Below are positions 15,094 to 25,188 of a stretch of 52,743 nucleotides of DNA, one piece after another (positions within the stretch are counted from its first letter, which is position 1; each line of letters starts with the position of its first letter). The DNA is taken from the IMG/VR virus record IMGVR_UViG_3300044628_000447, positions 1 through 52,743 of that record; one strand, written 5' to 3'. The translations under genes were made by a program, and so were the position numbers. Source of the DNA: a virus. A model generated the notes under the pieces. That model saw only the letters and a list, made by a program, of their open reading frames with translations. It ran no database searches and was not told the DNA's origin.

Positions 15094-16383
15094 ATGAGCG
15101 AACAAACACAAAACAACGAAACAGCGGAGATCATCAAAGACCTCCAATCTAAACCACAAGTTCCAATCAAAGGAAACACTGCTGACTTCCTAAAGAAGTT
15201 TTCACGTAATCCAGATGGATCGCAAATTCAACAAGATACACAAATTGATAGCGATTCTTCTGAAGATGTTGTTGAAGATGTTATCGATTCCGATAACACG
15301 GAAAAGAAGCCGCTGATTCAGATGGAAAAGAAAAAGCCGGGGTTTGTTCAAAAACAAATTGAAGAGAACAAGCGTCTCAAAGAAGAGCTAGAGAAATACA
15401 AGAACCAAGAGATTCCAAAATACACCAGCAAGATTACAGAGCTTGAAGAGCTAGTAAAGAACAGTCAAACAACAGCAGAAGCAAACCACTACCAAGAACA
15501 ACTTAATAAAATCAACGAACAGAAATCAGAACTTGAAGCCAATCTTACAAAAGAGATTCAAGAGCTTCGTAGTAAGGTAGAGTTCCACGATATTACACAA
15601 AGCCCAGATTTCCAAGAGAAGTATGTTGCACCTATTCAGAACGCCTATTTCGAGGCTAAGGAAATCATTGGCGATGATGCTCAACTTCTTGCCATCTTCA
15701 ACCGTGGAACAGCGGCTAACGCTGCCATCTACGCAGCGCAAACTGAAGAAGCGAAAAGGGAGGCACTACGCGAACGAAAAGAAGCATTCCAAGAACTGAC
15801 CAATTCTCTCGATACCTACAACCAAGTTCGCTTTGTTGACGCTATCAAAGATTTCGAGAAGGCAACGCAGAGTCATGCGATGGCTGTATCCGATTGGCAA
15901 ACAACCAAGATGGAGTTGACCCGAAAAGCTAAGGAGAAAGAAGTAGCAACACGCAGTCAGTTTATCAATACATGGCGCGATAGCTACAAGCGTCAGGCTG
16001 AAGAAGTGGACAGCGAGATTGCAATTCCAGAGCAGATCGAATCCTTTATGAAGGATAAAGGTATCACATTCGATACATCCCGCGATGAAGCAATAGCACT
16101 GGCAGCAACTCAACAGTCAAATGATCCTGCATCGGTTGATGAAATGAACAGGCTTATCCACCAAGGGCGAGCATACAAAAAGCTTCAAGCTCTTGTTAAG
16201 GCACAGTCTGAAATGTTAAAAGAAAAGGATGATTTTATTAACAAGCTCAAGGGAGCTTCAAAGATTGAAGGATCACCGAAATCGACAACAGATTCTCAGC
16301 AAAGGCGGATTAGTCCTTCGGAGGGACTGATGGCTAAACTATCTAAGTTTACGCCACAAGGACGGATGCAAACTGCTAGGTAA
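15094..16383 (+). CDS. Scaffold-like capsid assembly protein, 429 aa
   Basis: Highly charged, Glu/Lys/Gln-rich and mostly helical with long coiled-coil stretches (about 80-160 and 300-400). It lies directly before the major capsid gene, the normal position for a scaffold that templates procapsid assembly and leaves or is degraded before packaging. The N-terminus is acidic (QIDSDSSEDVVEDV). A dispersed palindrome lies near codon 65. A terminator follows. Confidence 0.75.
   Translation: MSEQTQNNETAEIIKDLQSKPQVPIKGNTADFLKKFSRNPDGSQIQQDTQIDSDSSEDVVEDVIDSDNTEKKPLIQMEKKKPGFVQKQIEENKRLKEELEKYKNQEIPKYTSKITELEELVKNSQTTAEANHYQEQLNKINEQKSELEANLTKEIQELRSKVEFHDITQSPDFQEKYVAPIQNAYFEAKEIIGDDAQLLAIFNRGTAANAAIYAAQTEEAKREALRERKEAFQELTNSLDTYNQVRFVDAIKDFEKATQSHAMAVSDWQTTKMELTRKAKEKEVATRSQFINTWRDSYKRQAEEVDSEIAIPEQIESFMKDKGITFDTSRDEAIALAATQQSNDPASVDEMNRLIHQGRAYKKLQALVKAQSEMLKEKDDFINKLKGASKIEGSPKSTTDSQQRRISPSEGLMAKLSKFTPQGRMQTAR
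15281..15296. promoter_or_regulatory. Dispersed palindrome in scaffold gene
   Basis: TTATCGATTCCGATAA, encoding VIDSDN. This copy has the spacer in the rarer, antisense orientation. Confidence 0.7.
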
Positions 16384-16408
16384 GCCCTCGTTTCCGTATT
16401 AGCTGAAA

Positions 16409-16440
16409 GGGGAGCAGAGTAAAATCTGTTCCCCTTTTTT
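16409..16440 (+). terminator. Rho-independent terminator after scaffold
   Basis: A 10-bp stem GGGGAGCAGA/TCTGTTCCCC (one G-U pair, 6-base loop) is followed by six T residues. It separates portal/scaffold transcription from the capsid promoter and lets capsid be made at a higher level. Confidence 0.85.
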
Positions 16441-16450
16441 GTTTTTATGC

Positions 16451-16478
16451 TTGACACGGTAATAGTAATATGTAGATT
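16451..16478 (+). promoter_or_regulatory. Major capsid promoter
   Basis: Consensus TTGACA (16451-16456), 16-bp spacer, TAGATT (16473-16478). It lies just after the terminator and gives the capsid gene its own strong promoter with a long structured leader of about 220 nt. Confidence 0.65.
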
Positions 16479-16484
16479 GCCGAA

Positions 16485-16706
16485 TACAGAGTATGCCGAA
16501 AGCGTGAGCAATTAGGGGGATCAGTCCGCTCTGGCTGGCGAGTTTCCAATCTCGCATAAAAACTGGTATTCCGGACTGGTCTATTTTAATAGGCACCGAG
16601 GGTTGACTCCGGCTCGAAAGAAACAGGCACTCGCTTGATGCTTTCGAGTTTTCGTAGCAAGTGCCACAAGCAACAACAAAAACTAACTCAAACAAAATAC
16701 ACTAAT
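16485..16706 (+). ncRNA. Structured capsid mRNA leader with pseudoknot
   Basis: Visible helices: CAGTCCG 16522-16528 with 16572-16578, enclosing GCGAG/CTCGC (16538-16542/16551-16555); then CTCGAAAG 16613-16620 with CTTTCGAG 16641-16648, whose loop GGCACT (16626-16631) pairs with downstream AGTGCC (16660-16665). That last pair makes an H-type pseudoknot. The ATG at 16707 follows an unstructured A/C-rich stretch with no SD. It may stabilise the mRNA or control capsid translation. Confidence 0.6.
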
Positions 16707-18122
16707 ATGTCAGAAATGATTCAATTCAATTCGTGTGAAGAGTTGGACAGCTTTTTCCGCGAGGGTCGTGAGTATTTCAACGATCTTTACGTCAAGAAGC
16801 TTGTCACCAACTCCACATACTTCACCCGTTTCGAGGAGCAGCCTTGGCCCCTCAACCACACCACCGAGCAGAAAGGTTTCCGTTTCGGTCGTGGTTTCTA
16901 CGATCCTTGCACCCCTTTCCGCAAGATTGTTGACGGATACTGCGAAACCGATTCTTGCTCTACCTTGAGCGAGGTTATCCAACGCCCCGGCACGGAGAGC
17001 TACACCTTTGAGCTTCTGCGCAAAGAGATGCACACCGACTGGATTTGCGTTGAGAGCCTTCTCTATCGCCTCTTCCCCGCTGAAGAAATTCTTCAGTTTG
17101 AAGAGAGCAATGCCCGTATCACTAAGAACGTGCATGAAGAGTTCCTTCGCGGCAACTACATTGGTGGTTCCGGCCACAAGTGGGTTGGTCTGACCACTGA
17201 TGACGGCACTTACTGCGGTCTTCTTGATGACGCTGCTTGGTTCGTTCCAACTAGCGACAACCAAGAAAACTCCAACAGCGGTTACAACCTCTGTGAGCTT
17301 CGCGTTAAAGTTGCTGTTGCTGATCTTCCTAAGATCGCTTACCTCTCGCTCGACATGCTCGATGACGCATTGATCGACCTCCAAAACGAGGACGACGCTT
17401 TCCGTCTCGACATCGCAGAAGCCACTGGTATGCAGCTTCTTGACATCGTTATCCCTGACCCTCGTGTTGGCCGTGCGCTTTACTTCCAAGCCAAGCGCAA
17501 CAACGGTTACTGGGATGCAAACACCGACTTCGACGCACGCCTCTCCAGCCTCAAGCTGGGTGTCAATCGCGTTATCGGTGACTACGCATTCGGATACGAC
17601 ATCAACGCCGCTCGCTTCAACGCAGCCCCGTCTGCCGATCAGCCAGCAGGACCATTCAGCCCGACCGATCCAACCACATGGGCGAAGCTCGTTCGCGTGC
17701 CTCGCTACACCAAGATCGTTCAGGAGAACGGTTGCAGCTACATCCCGAACAAGGATTACGCAAATGCCGACTTCGCAATCTCGGTTGCTATGGTCAACAA
17801 GGCAATGATCAAATGGACAATGCCTTCTCAAACTGGCTACAGCCAAGCTCAGATGATGGGCCAAAACTACGCTGGTGATTGGGAGTGGAAGAATCCAGAT
17901 TGGGAGTGCAACCGCTGGCGCAAGATGGGCTTCTATCAAGCTCAGTTCCGCCTCGCAGCACAGATCAAAGACCCAACCTTGATGCACTCATTCCTGCATC
18001 GCTTGCCTAAGACCAAGAACCTCTACGGTTCCTGCTGCCCTCTGAATGACTACACACCTCCGACTGAACCAGTCGATTGCTACAACTGCAATGGTGTTGG
18101 CGACATTCAAGAACCAGCCTAA
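16707..18122 (+). CDS. Major capsid protein (candidate), 471 aa
   Basis: Start at 16707 chosen; longer in-frame ORF to 16635 would translate the structured leader. The gene has the richest codon bias in the window (C-ending codons), its own promoter and a hairpin after it, all as expected for the most abundant virion protein. The protein is rich in aromatic residues and Cys, with no clear HK97 signature readable by eye. A large antisense ORF here is a codon-bias shadow. Assigned by position, expression signals and size. Confidence 0.8.
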   Translation: MSEMIQFNSCEELDSFFREGREYFNDLYVKKLVTNSTYFTRFEEQPWPLNHTTEQKGFRFGRGFYDPCTPFRKIVDGYCETDSCSTLSEVIQRPGTESYTFELLRKEMHTDWICVESLLYRLFPAEEILQFEESNARITKNVHEEFLRGNYIGGSGHKWVGLTTDDGTYCGLLDDAAWFVPTSDNQENSNSGYNLCELRVKVAVADLPKIAYLSLDMLDDALIDLQNEDDAFRLDIAEATGMQLLDIVIPDPRVGRALYFQAKRNNGYWDANTDFDARLSSLKLGVNRVIGDYAFGYDINAARFNAAPSADQPAGPFSPTDPTTWAKLVRVPRYTKIVQENGCSYIPNKDYANADFAISVAMVNKAMIKWTMPSQTGYSQAQMMGQNYAGDWEWKNPDWECNRWRKMGFYQAQFRLAAQIKDPTLMHSFLHRLPKTKNLYGSCCPLNDYTPPTEPVDCYNCNGVGDIQEPA

Positions 18123-18139
18123 AAAGCAACGCTCATAAA

Positions 18140-18167
18140 GAGGGGGTGGGGTAAAACCCACCCTCTC
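18140..18167 (+). terminator. Hairpin after capsid gene
   Basis: GAGGGGGTGGG/CCCACCCTCTC, 11 bp with one G-U pair and a 6-base loop. No U-tract follows, so it may protect the capsid mRNA 3' end or attenuate transcription instead of fully ending it. Confidence 0.6.
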
Positions 18168-18191
18168 ACTTGGGCAAACTAAAATAAAATT

Positions 18192-18464
18192 ATGGCTTGT
18201 TTTTCAGACACACCCTACACCAACTGGGGTTATCAGATTCTTATCACGCTAAATAACGCTTCAGAAAGCACTCCTGTATCTCTTGGATGTTATTCACAAA
18301 TGAATGATTCTGGTAAATTGTATCAGTTCTATAAAGCATTCCAATCAATCGGTGTAGAGCGTGAATCTATTAGCCAAAACTGTTTTGAACAACTAACAGA
18401 TGCACAGCAATGGAATGCGCTAAATGAAGCCATTGCTTCTGCCTTGACTCCCGTTGAGGTTTAA
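18192..18464 (+). CDS. Appendage N-terminal-module protein, 90 aa
   Basis: Ends in a stretch (FQSIGVERESISQNCFEQLT, then DAQQ) that resembles the N-termini of the fibre genes at 20224 and 21479 (SIG...S..CFS.LNEAQQ). It may be a stand-alone copy of a virion-attachment module. No SD is visible. Confidence 0.6.
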   Translation: MACFSDTPYTNWGYQILITLNNASESTPVSLGCYSQMNDSGKLYQFYKAFQSIGVERESISQNCFEQLTDAQQWNALNEAIASALTPVEV

Positions 18465-18480
18465 TTATCGTAACCGATAA
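18444..18480 (+). promoter_or_regulatory. Promoter and operator-like palindrome
   Basis: TTGACT (18444-18449), 16 bp, TATCGT (18466-18471). The palindrome TTATCGTAACCGATAA (18465-18480) covers the -10. It would drive the 18493 gene and the appendages, under control of the palindrome-binding factor. Confidence 0.55.
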
Positions 18481-18492
18481 AGAATTTTAATT

Positions 18493-18786
18493 ATGTCACT
18501 TTCAGAAAATTGTTTTAAGGAATCAACACCAGACGTTCAGAACTGGGAAATCAAAAACCAAATCATTGCATCTGGAGAAGAGATTTCTGATGCAATTGGA
18601 AGTTTGCAAGGTTTTGCTATTCCAGAATATGACGAAATCGACATTAGCTACTATGGAACCACAAACAACGCATCTACCGTTGTTTATTCAAAAGACGGTT
18701 CGCCTGTTGCAACTCTTACGCTGACATATTCCGTTCAGCCCCCGATTGCAAATGACGCAAATCTAGTAAACGTAACACTCTCCTAA
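18493..18786 (+). CDS. Hypothetical virion-associated protein, 97 aa
   Basis: Starts [11 protein letters not shown] and has a beta-rich second half ([20 protein letters not shown]) typical of small tail or appendage proteins. It lies 1 bp before the glycine-rich fibre gene. Function unknown. Confidence 0.6.
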   Translation: MSLSENCFKESTPDVQNWEIKNQIIASGEEISDAIGSLQGFAIPEYDEIDISYYGTTNNASTVVYSKDGSPVATLTLTYSVQPPIANDANLVNVTLS

Positions 18787-18787
18787 T

Positions 18788-20056
18788 ATGGGTTTAAAAT
18801 TCAATCCCTTCACTGGTAAGCTGGATTATGTTTCTTCGGACGGTAGCTTGCTTCCAGCCCCTCACGCTTCTACGCATTTCACTGGTGGAAGCGATCCTAT
18901 CGCGCCAGAAGATATTGACGCTGTTCCAGAAACTAGGACTATTACCGCTGGAACGGGATTGACAGGAGGCGGCAATCTAACCGCCAATAGAACGTTTCAA
19001 GTTCTTTTTGGAACAACCGCTGGAACTGTATGCGAAGGTAACGACCCAAGGCTTTCTGGCGGCGGCAGCGGTGGCGCAACCGGAGCTACTGGAGCCACTG
19101 GCGTTACAGGAGCAACCGGAGCCACAGGAATTCAAGGATCGACAGGAGCAACCGGAGAAGTTGGAGCTACTGGTGTTGCAGGAATCGATGGAGCTACAGG
19201 TGCTACAGGTGCTACAGGTGCTACGGGAGGAATCGGTGCTACAGGATTAACTGGAGCTACTGGTGGTCAAGCTACGGCAGACGTTCAAGTTTTTACATCT
19301 TCTGGAACTTGGAGCAAGCCTGCTGGAGCTAAAGCTGTTAAAGTTCAGCTTGTTGCTGGTGGCGGTGGCGGTGGTTCTGGACGCAAGGGTGCTGCTGGAA
19401 GCGTTAGGTTTGGTGGCGGTGGGGGAGGGAGCTCTCCTGTCACAATATTCAATGTCGATGCGTCAACGCTGCCAGCAGTTGTAACAGTTACTATTGGGGC
19501 AGGTGGAGTTGGGGGAGCCTCGGTTGGAACAAACAGCACAAATGGCTCTAATGGAACCAGCGGAGGAAACACAAGCTTTGGACAGTTTAGAGCTATTGGC
19601 GGCATTTTGGGTAATGGAGGGTCAGCGACAGCGGGAAATGGAGGTGTTTCGCCGGGAGCAGCACCAAATGGCGGTGCAAATGGTGGTAACGGTGGCGGCA
19701 CAGGGAATGCGACAGCGGCAGGTGTTGGAGTATATATCAGTGGTGGTGGCGGCGGAGGTGGTATAACTTCTGCAAATGCCTTAACTGCTGCATCCATAGG
19801 AGGAACCGTTTACACCTATGGACTAGCAGGCGCAGGATTTGGTTTATCTCCAACAGCGCACGGACTTTTTACCACACTAGGACTAGGCGGTGGAGGCGGT
19901 TCCTCTAGCGATACTGGAAACGCTCAAAGTGGTGGTAATGCAGGAATTTATGGTGGCGGTGGAGGCGGTGGCGGTGCGGCAGTCGATGGAGTTGGCGACT
20001 CTGGCGCAGGAGGAGCAGGCGGTGACGGAATCGCAATCATCACTACATATTTCTAG
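18788..20056 (+). CDS. Collagen-like and glycine-rich fibre protein, 422 aa
   Basis: N-terminal about 95 residues resemble a virion-anchored tip ([19 protein letters not shown], common in fibre bases). A collagen-like G-A-T triplet region (about 96-160) should form a trimeric rod. The C-terminal domain starts with [20 protein letters not shown] and is full of poly-Gly runs, like glycine-rich host-recognition domains of phage fibres. Likely a receptor-binding fibre. Confidence 0.8.
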   Translation: MGLKFNPFTGKLDYVSSDGSLLPAPHASTHFTGGSDPIAPEDIDAVPETRTITAGTGLTGGGNLTANRTFQVLFGTTAGTVCEGNDPRLSGGGSGGATGATGATGVTGATGATGIQGSTGATGEVGATGVAGIDGATGATGATGATGGIGATGLTGATGGQATADVQVFTSSGTWSKPAGAKAVKVQLVAGGGGGGSGRKGAAGSVRFGGGGGGSSPVTIFNVDASTLPAVVTVTIGAGGVGGASVGTNSTNGSNGTSGGNTSFGQFRAIGGILGNGGSATAGNGGVSPGAAPNGGANGGNGGGTGNATAAGVGVYISGGGGGGGITSANALTAASIGGTVYTYGLAGAGFGLSPTAHGLFTTLGLGGGGGSSSDTGNAQSGGNAGIYGGGGGGGGAAVDGVGDSGAGGAGGDGIAIITTYF

Positions 20057-20059
20057 TTT

Positions 20060-20218
20060 ATGGATAACCATTACGCTATTATAGATGAAACAGGTGGATG
20101 GCTAGTAAACCTAGTTGTTTGGGATGGAAATCCAAATACATGGACACCTCCTTTTGGAACAATTGCTAAACATATTAATGAAGTAAACTTTTCTGAACTA
20201 CAACAAAAACCCGAATAA
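20060..20218 (+). CDS. Small fibre-associated protein, 52 aa
   Basis: [20 protein letters not shown] followed by WDG, W-x-PP-x-GT. The NxVxWDG..W.PP.GT pattern is common in small proteins next to phage fibre genes. It may be an assembly partner or a truncated fibre-end domain. Confidence 0.65.
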   Translation: MDNHYAIIDETGGWLVNLVVWDGNPNTWTPPFGTIAKHINEVNFSELQQKPE

Positions 20219-20223
20219 ATAAT

Positions 20224-21303
20224 ATGAGTATATCATGCACTAACGACAAAAACTGGGACGCCTTGAACTATGAAAGGTATCTTTCAATCGCTGAATCTAT
20301 TGGACTAGAAAATCCAATTTCATTTGGATGCTTTTCAGCACTTAATGAAGCGCAGCAAAACCTTCTTATTTCTGAAACTATTGCAGAAGGTTTCTCAACA
20401 GGCGGTGGGACTTCTGGCGCAACAGGAGCTACTGGCCCAGTAGGAGAAACAGGAGAAACTGGAGCCACTGGTGAACAGGGCATTGCTGGAACTGATGGCG
20501 CGACAGGTGCTACTGGTATCCAAGGTGAAGTTGGTGCAACTGGTGAAACGGGAGCTACTGGAGTCGGATTAATTTCTCCATACGAGGGGGAATTTATCAG
20601 AGAAGAGTTTAGAAATGCGGCGGCTGGACTTCAACTTATTTCTTTTTCAAATAATGGTGGAACAGCAAGCGTTACCGTTAATCCAACAACTACTGAAGCA
20701 AGAGATGGTATTGTAAAATTGCAAACAGGGAACGTCGCGTCTAACGATCAGCGTGGCGGATATATGAGCAATGCTACTAACTTTTTCCCGGGAAATGGTA
20801 ATCGTTATTATTTCGGTGTAGGCATTAGAACAGTTGCTCCATTTTTCGATGTTACATTGACTGGTTTTTATCAATTTGGTTTTTCAGATACTTCTTTGGG
20901 AGTAGGAACAGGATCGCTTTCATTTATTTCTACAAACGGAAGTAATTGGATTTGCTCTTCTAGGAACAATAACATTACTACAAATTTCGACACTGGAGTA
21001 TCGATAACGGATACTGATTGGAAAGATTTTGCTTTCTTGTATTATGAGAACGGAGACAGAGTTGATTTCTTTATTAACTCAGTAAGAGTTGTTACCTTCT
21101 GGAGCGCAGCAGGAACAAATGATCCAACCAATATTTATAGCGCAAACATCAACAAGCTAATGAATCGTGCTGGAGTAAAAGCCATGGTTCACAGGGTATC
21201 AACAACAGGAACAAACGTTGCTATTGACTTGGATTACCTTGACTTTGGAGTAAAATACAGCACAACGGTAGCTTCAAGATTTAATCCTATCCAACTTCTA
21301 TGA
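20224..21303 (+). CDS. Collagen-like tail appendage protein, 359 aa
   Basis: Three parts: an N-terminal module (1-60, [17 protein letters not shown]) shared with the 21479 gene, a collagen-like GAT/GET triplet stretch (about 66-118), and a C-terminal beta-sandwich-like domain (about 125-359) with aromatic/Asn-rich strands resembling lectin-type folds. Likely a trimeric host-binding appendage. Confidence 0.75.
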   Translation: MSISCTNDKNWDALNYERYLSIAESIGLENPISFGCFSALNEAQQNLLISETIAEGFSTGGGTSGATGATGPVGETGETGATGEQGIAGTDGATGATGIQGEVGATGETGATGVGLISPYEGEFIREEFRNAAAGLQLISFSNNGGTASVTVNPTTTEARDGIVKLQTGNVASNDQRGGYMSNATNFFPGNGNRYYFGVGIRTVAPFFDVTLTGFYQFGFSDTSLGVGTGSLSFISTNGSNWICSSRNNNITTNFDTGVSITDTDWKDFAFLYYENGDRVDFFINSVRVVTFWSAAGTNDPTNIYSANINKLMNRAGVKAMVHRVSTTGTNVAIDLDYLDFGVKYSTTVASRFNPIQLL

Positions 21304-21482
21304 ATAAAAAATTTAGAGTTTATTACTCAACAGGTGAAAGCTTCAATGAGTTTCTAAAAATTGAAGAGGCAATTGAATACAAGCAAAAAAACAATCTTTT
21401 TTCTGAAATAGAAGTCATAGAATCTAATATTAGCGAAGTTGAATACGATTCAATTCCGCAAAATCCAGAAGAAATAGAATGA
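21300..21482 (+). CDS. Hypothetical small protein, 60 aa
   Basis: Acidic, helical, coupled by ATGA overlaps to the fibre genes on both sides. It may be a chaperone or spacer for those appendages. Family not recognised. Confidence 0.65.
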   Translation: MNKKFRVYYSTGESFNEFLKIEEAIEYKQKNNLFSEIEVIESNISEVEYDSIPQNPEEIE

Positions 21483-22129
21483 TCCTTTCATGCACCTCAG
21501 ATAAGAACTGGGATATACTAAACTACGAAAGGTATCTTACAATAGCTCTCGCTATCGGAAACGATAACCCGTATAGTTTTGCGTGCTTTTCTGTTCTAAA
21601 TGAAGCGCAGCAGAATCTTCTAATCAGCCAAACAATTGCCCAAGGTCTTACAAGCGTATCACAGCCTAGATATTGGGGTTCATTCTGGTCTAACGAAGAT
21701 CAAGTTGCTCTGAACATAAACGAAGAGAAAGCTGTTACGCTTGAAGAAACCGATCCAGATTCAGATGGCGTATCGATAAACTCTAACAGCCAGATTACGT
21801 TTGCTAACGCAGGAGTATATTCAGTTACATTTTCAGTTCAGTGGACGAATACTCATGTTCAAATCCATGACTCCAATATCTGGCTAAAGAAAAACGGAGA
21901 TGTTGTTCCATCAACGAACTCTCGATTCAGTATTATAGAATCGCATGGTGGAGTTGATGGGCATGTAATTGGAACCGTGAACTACGCATTAAGACTTGAC
22001 GCTAACGATTACTTGGAACTATACTGGTCAACATCAGACCTACGTGTATCAATGCAGCATATTCCAGAGGTTTCGCCACACCCCGAAACTCCAAGCATTA
22101 TTCTGACAGCAACACAAGTGGCGATATGA
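21479..22129 (+). CDS. Appendage protein with C1q-like head, 216 aa
   Basis: N-terminal 58 residues are a clear paralogue of the 20224 N-terminus (SCTSDKNWDILNYERYLTIA). There is no collagen rod. The C-terminal about 140 residues have the C1q/TNF-like pattern (GVYSVTFSVQWTN, then LKKNG), a trimeric jelly-roll that could bind host surface ligands. A dispersed palindrome lies near codon 25. Confidence 0.75.
   Translation: MILSCTSDKNWDILNYERYLTIALAIGNDNPYSFACFSVLNEAQQNLLISQTIAQGLTSVSQPRYWGSFWSNEDQVALNINEEKAVTLEETDPDSDGVSINSNSQITFANAGVYSVTFSVQWTNTHVQIHDSNIWLKKNGDVVPSTNSRFSIIESHGGVDGHVIGTVNYALRLDANDYLELYWSTSDLRVSMQHIPEVSPHPETPSIILTATQVAI
21552..21567. promoter_or_regulatory. Dispersed palindrome in appendage gene
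   Basis: CTATCGGAAACGATAA, encoding AIGNDN. The outermost base pair is lost but the core is intact; spacer GAAA in the sense orientation. Confidence 0.65.
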
Positions 22130-22302
22130 ACGAGCATCCTACAATAGCAGGAATCACTGGGACTCTAACAAGTCTTTTCGGAGTTATGGTATCTTTAATC
22201 CCCCATTTAGAAACGGGCCTTAGAATTTCGGGCGCATTTGTTGGCTTGGTGGCTGGCATATTAACATGCGTCTATATGTGGAAAAAAATAGAAAAGTTAT
22301 GA
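22126..22302 (+). CDS. Two-TM small membrane protein, holin candidate, 58 aa
   Basis: Two hydrophobic segments (about 7-27 and 33-50) end in a basic tail MWKKIEKL, the shape of a class II holin or antiholin. It is ATGA-coupled to the appendage gene before it and to the next small membrane protein, and stands first in the lysis cassette. Confidence 0.65.
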   Translation: MNEHPTIAGITGTLTSLFGVMVSLIPHLETGLRISGAFVGLVAGILTCVYMWKKIEKL

Positions 22303-22475
22303 AAATTGTAGAAGCAATCATTAATCGCGCAAAAGAGAAATCGACTTGGGCTGGCATCGGAACGATCCTTGCACTGGTTGGATTAAAGCTTGAGCCAGAG
22401 CAATTTACAGCTATCTCTACAGCAGTAATCGGCGTCATTGGTCTTTACGAAGTATTCCGCAAGGAAAAGAAATGA
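22299..22475 (+). CDS. Holin-like membrane protein, 58 aa
   Basis: Start at 22299 (ATGA overlap) preferred over 22266. It has an amphipathic basic N-terminus, a TWAGIGTILALVGLKL membrane segment (17-32), a second one (about 38-52) and a charged RKEKK end. This matches small phage holins of the gp-x/phage-holin type often annotated next to amidases. The two membrane proteins may be a holin/antiholin pair. Confidence 0.7.
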   Translation: MKIVEAIINRAKEKSTWAGIGTILALVGLKLEPEQFTAISTAVIGVIGLYEVFRKEKK

Positions 22476-22621
22476 CATCCAGAGCATTAATTGCTATCGT
22501 AGCATTATGTCTGATAGCAATCTTTCTTCTAACTGGATGCGAAACGTTGCGGATTGGTTTCGCAACCGATTACGGAACGTTCTCATACGAGATACCGACC
22601 AAGACACTGAGAGACAAGTGA
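22472..22621 (+). CDS. Small lipoprotein, o-spanin candidate, 49 aa
   Basis: MTSRALIAIVALCLIAIFLL is followed by TGC, a lipobox around Cys23, then a short periplasmic tail. A tiny lipoprotein between holin and endolysin fits an Rz1-like outer-membrane spanin subunit, which would imply a Gram-negative host. No inner-membrane Rz partner is recognised, so it may act otherwise. It overlaps the N-terminal extension of the amidase ORF in another frame. Confidence 0.6.
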   Translation: MTSRALIAIVALCLIAIFLLTGCETLRIGFATDYGTFSYEIPTKTLRDK

Positions 22622-23097
22622 AGAACAAATATAAAGAAGTTAGTCGGCAAACCCCTAACTTCTCCAAGGGGAGAATAATCTATCCCAAGGCGGTAGTATT
22701 ACATCACACGTCTGGAAGCTATGTTGGTTCGGTAGCTTGGTGCATGAATCCAGAAAGCCAAGTAAGCTACCATTGTATCATTAAACGAGACGGAGAGCGC
22801 ACAGTCCTAGCATCTGATAACCAAAGGACGTGGCACGCAGGTAAGAGCTTTTGGCGTGGTAAGCCAGACCTAAATAGCTGGAGCTTGGGCGTAGCATTTG
22901 AGGGGGACACATACAAAGAAAGCTTGACAAAGGAGATGATAGAGTCTGCAATCGAATACCTAGTTCCCCGGATGAAAGAATTATCGTTATCGATAAAAGA
23001 CGTAACAGACCACAGGACAGTAAGCCCAAACCGCAAGAATGACTTGAAACCGTCGGAATACGACAGATTCATGCAAGAATTAAAAAAATACCTATGA
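22618..23097 (+). CDS. N-acetylmuramoyl-L-alanine amidase (endolysin)
   Basis: 159 aa from a GTG that overlaps the lipoprotein stop (GTGA). This start gives the usual size of T7 lysozyme-like Amidase_2 enzymes; the longer ORF to 22438 overlaps two genes. Motifs: AVVLHHTSG (His29/30), WHAG (His73), TDHRTVSPNRKNDLKP (His132 and Asp142), the zinc site. It cleaves the amide bond between MurNAc and L-Ala for lysis. A dispersed palindrome lies near its 3' end. Confidence 0.88.
   Translation: MKNKYKEVSRQTPNFSKGRIIYPKAVVLHHTSGSYVGSVAWCMNPESQVSYHCIIKRDGERTVLASDNQRTWHAGKSFWRGKPDLNSWSLGVAFEGDTYKESLTKEMIESAIEYLVPRMKELSLSIKDVTDHRTVSPNRKNDLKPSEYDRFMQELKKYL
22981..22996. promoter_or_regulatory. Dispersed palindrome in amidase gene
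   Basis: TTATCGTTATCGATAA, perfect 6+6 repeat, encoding LSLSIK, in a different codon frame from most intragenic copies. Confidence 0.7.
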
Positions 23098-23975
23098 GCA
23101 AAGTTTCTTGGAGTTTCCAAGAGGTTAGCAGAAATGTTCACCTCTTTAACGTAAACCTTCAGAATGTTGGAGATGAACAATGGTTCCTACTACAGAGCGA
23201 TGTCCACTGGGACAATCCAAAGTGTGATAGGAAGAAACTCAAGAAACACCTCGATCTTGCACTAGAACGTAACGCTCCCGTGCTAGACTTTGGCGACTTC
23301 TTTTGCGCCATGCAAGGTAAGTATGACAGGCGATCATCGAAGAAAGATATTCGGCCAGAGCATCAGAACAACCAGTATTTGGATAGCCTGGTTAATACTG
23401 CGGCGGAATACCTTAAACCTTACGCTAAAATAATTACGGTAAGAGGCAATGGTAATCACGAATCGGCTATCAATAAAAACCATGAAACCGATCTAAACGA
23501 GCGACTTGCAGAAAGAATTCGTATGGACGGGGGAATCGCACGTAGAGGCGGTTATTCTGGTTACATTAGATTTCAAATCCATAACGGTAAAAGAAATAAC
23601 AGAAGCATCAAGCTTTGGTATTTCCACGGTAGCGGTGGCGGTGGCCCAGTAACTAGGGGTGTTATACAAACAAACCGCCAAGCTGTGTATGTATCAGACG
23701 CAGACATTGTAGCAAGCGGACACGTCCACGAAAGCTGGCAAGTAGCAGTTGAGAGGATGCGACTAAACTTAGCAGACAGAGTTGTTCTTGAGCGGCAGAC
23801 GCACGTTAAGATTGCTGGCTACAAAGAAGAATACGAAGACGGCTACGGTGGTTGGCATATCGAAACTGGTAAGCCTCCTAAACCAACGGGTGCATGGTGG
23901 CTTAGGATTTACCATCCAGAATACCAAGATAAGAACAGACCGGATGCTGAGTATGAATTGTTTGAAGCTAAATAA
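23094..23975 (+). CDS. Calcineurin-like metallophosphoesterase, 293 aa
   Basis: Motifs in order: SDVHWD (Asp36, His38), FGDFF (Asp68), RGNGNHE (Asn121-His122-Glu123), WYFHGSG (His178) and ASGHVHE (His210, His212), the two-metal site of the family. Substrate unknown; DNA/RNA ends, cyclic nucleotides or cell-wall/lipid phosphates are options. It is ATGA-coupled to the amidase, an unusual place that suggests a role in lysis or in modifying appendages. Confidence 0.82.
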   Translation: MSKVSWSFQEVSRNVHLFNVNLQNVGDEQWFLLQSDVHWDNPKCDRKKLKKHLDLALERNAPVLDFGDFFCAMQGKYDRRSSKKDIRPEHQNNQYLDSLVNTAAEYLKPYAKIITVRGNGNHESAINKNHETDLNERLAERIRMDGGIARRGGYSGYIRFQIHNGKRNNRSIKLWYFHGSGGGGPVTRGVIQTNRQAVYVSDADIVASGHVHESWQVAVERMRLNLADRVVLERQTHVKIAGYKEEYEDGYGGWHIETGKPPKPTGAWWLRIYHPEYQDKNRPDAEYELFEAK

Positions 23976-23980
23976 AATGC

Positions 23981-25155
<1,175 letters not shown>

Positions 25156-25160
25156 AATCC

Positions 25161-25188
25161 TTGACACTTTAGTAACTTAAATTATTTT
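25161..25188 (+). promoter_or_regulatory. Candidate promoter before short fibre gene
   Basis: TTGACA (25161-25166), 16-bp spacer, TATTTT (25183-25188), ending 9 bp before the ATG at 25198. No palindrome here. Confidence 0.45.

Noticed and set aside
16710-17987. 425-aa ORF antisense to the capsid gene
   Set aside because: It is a shadow caused by strong codon bias of the capsid gene; it has no promoter or family resemblance.
19345-19797. Proline-rich antisense ORF
   Set aside because: It mirrors the glycine-rich fibre gene in the opposite strand.
20999-21017. Near-match TATCGATAACGGATA
   Set aside because: Right arm is CGGATA with an extra G, so it lacks the palindrome core.
22438-22617. 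Long N-terminal extension of the amidase
   Set aside because: It overlaps the holin-like and lipoprotein genes and has no domain; the GTG at 22618 gives normal enzyme size.
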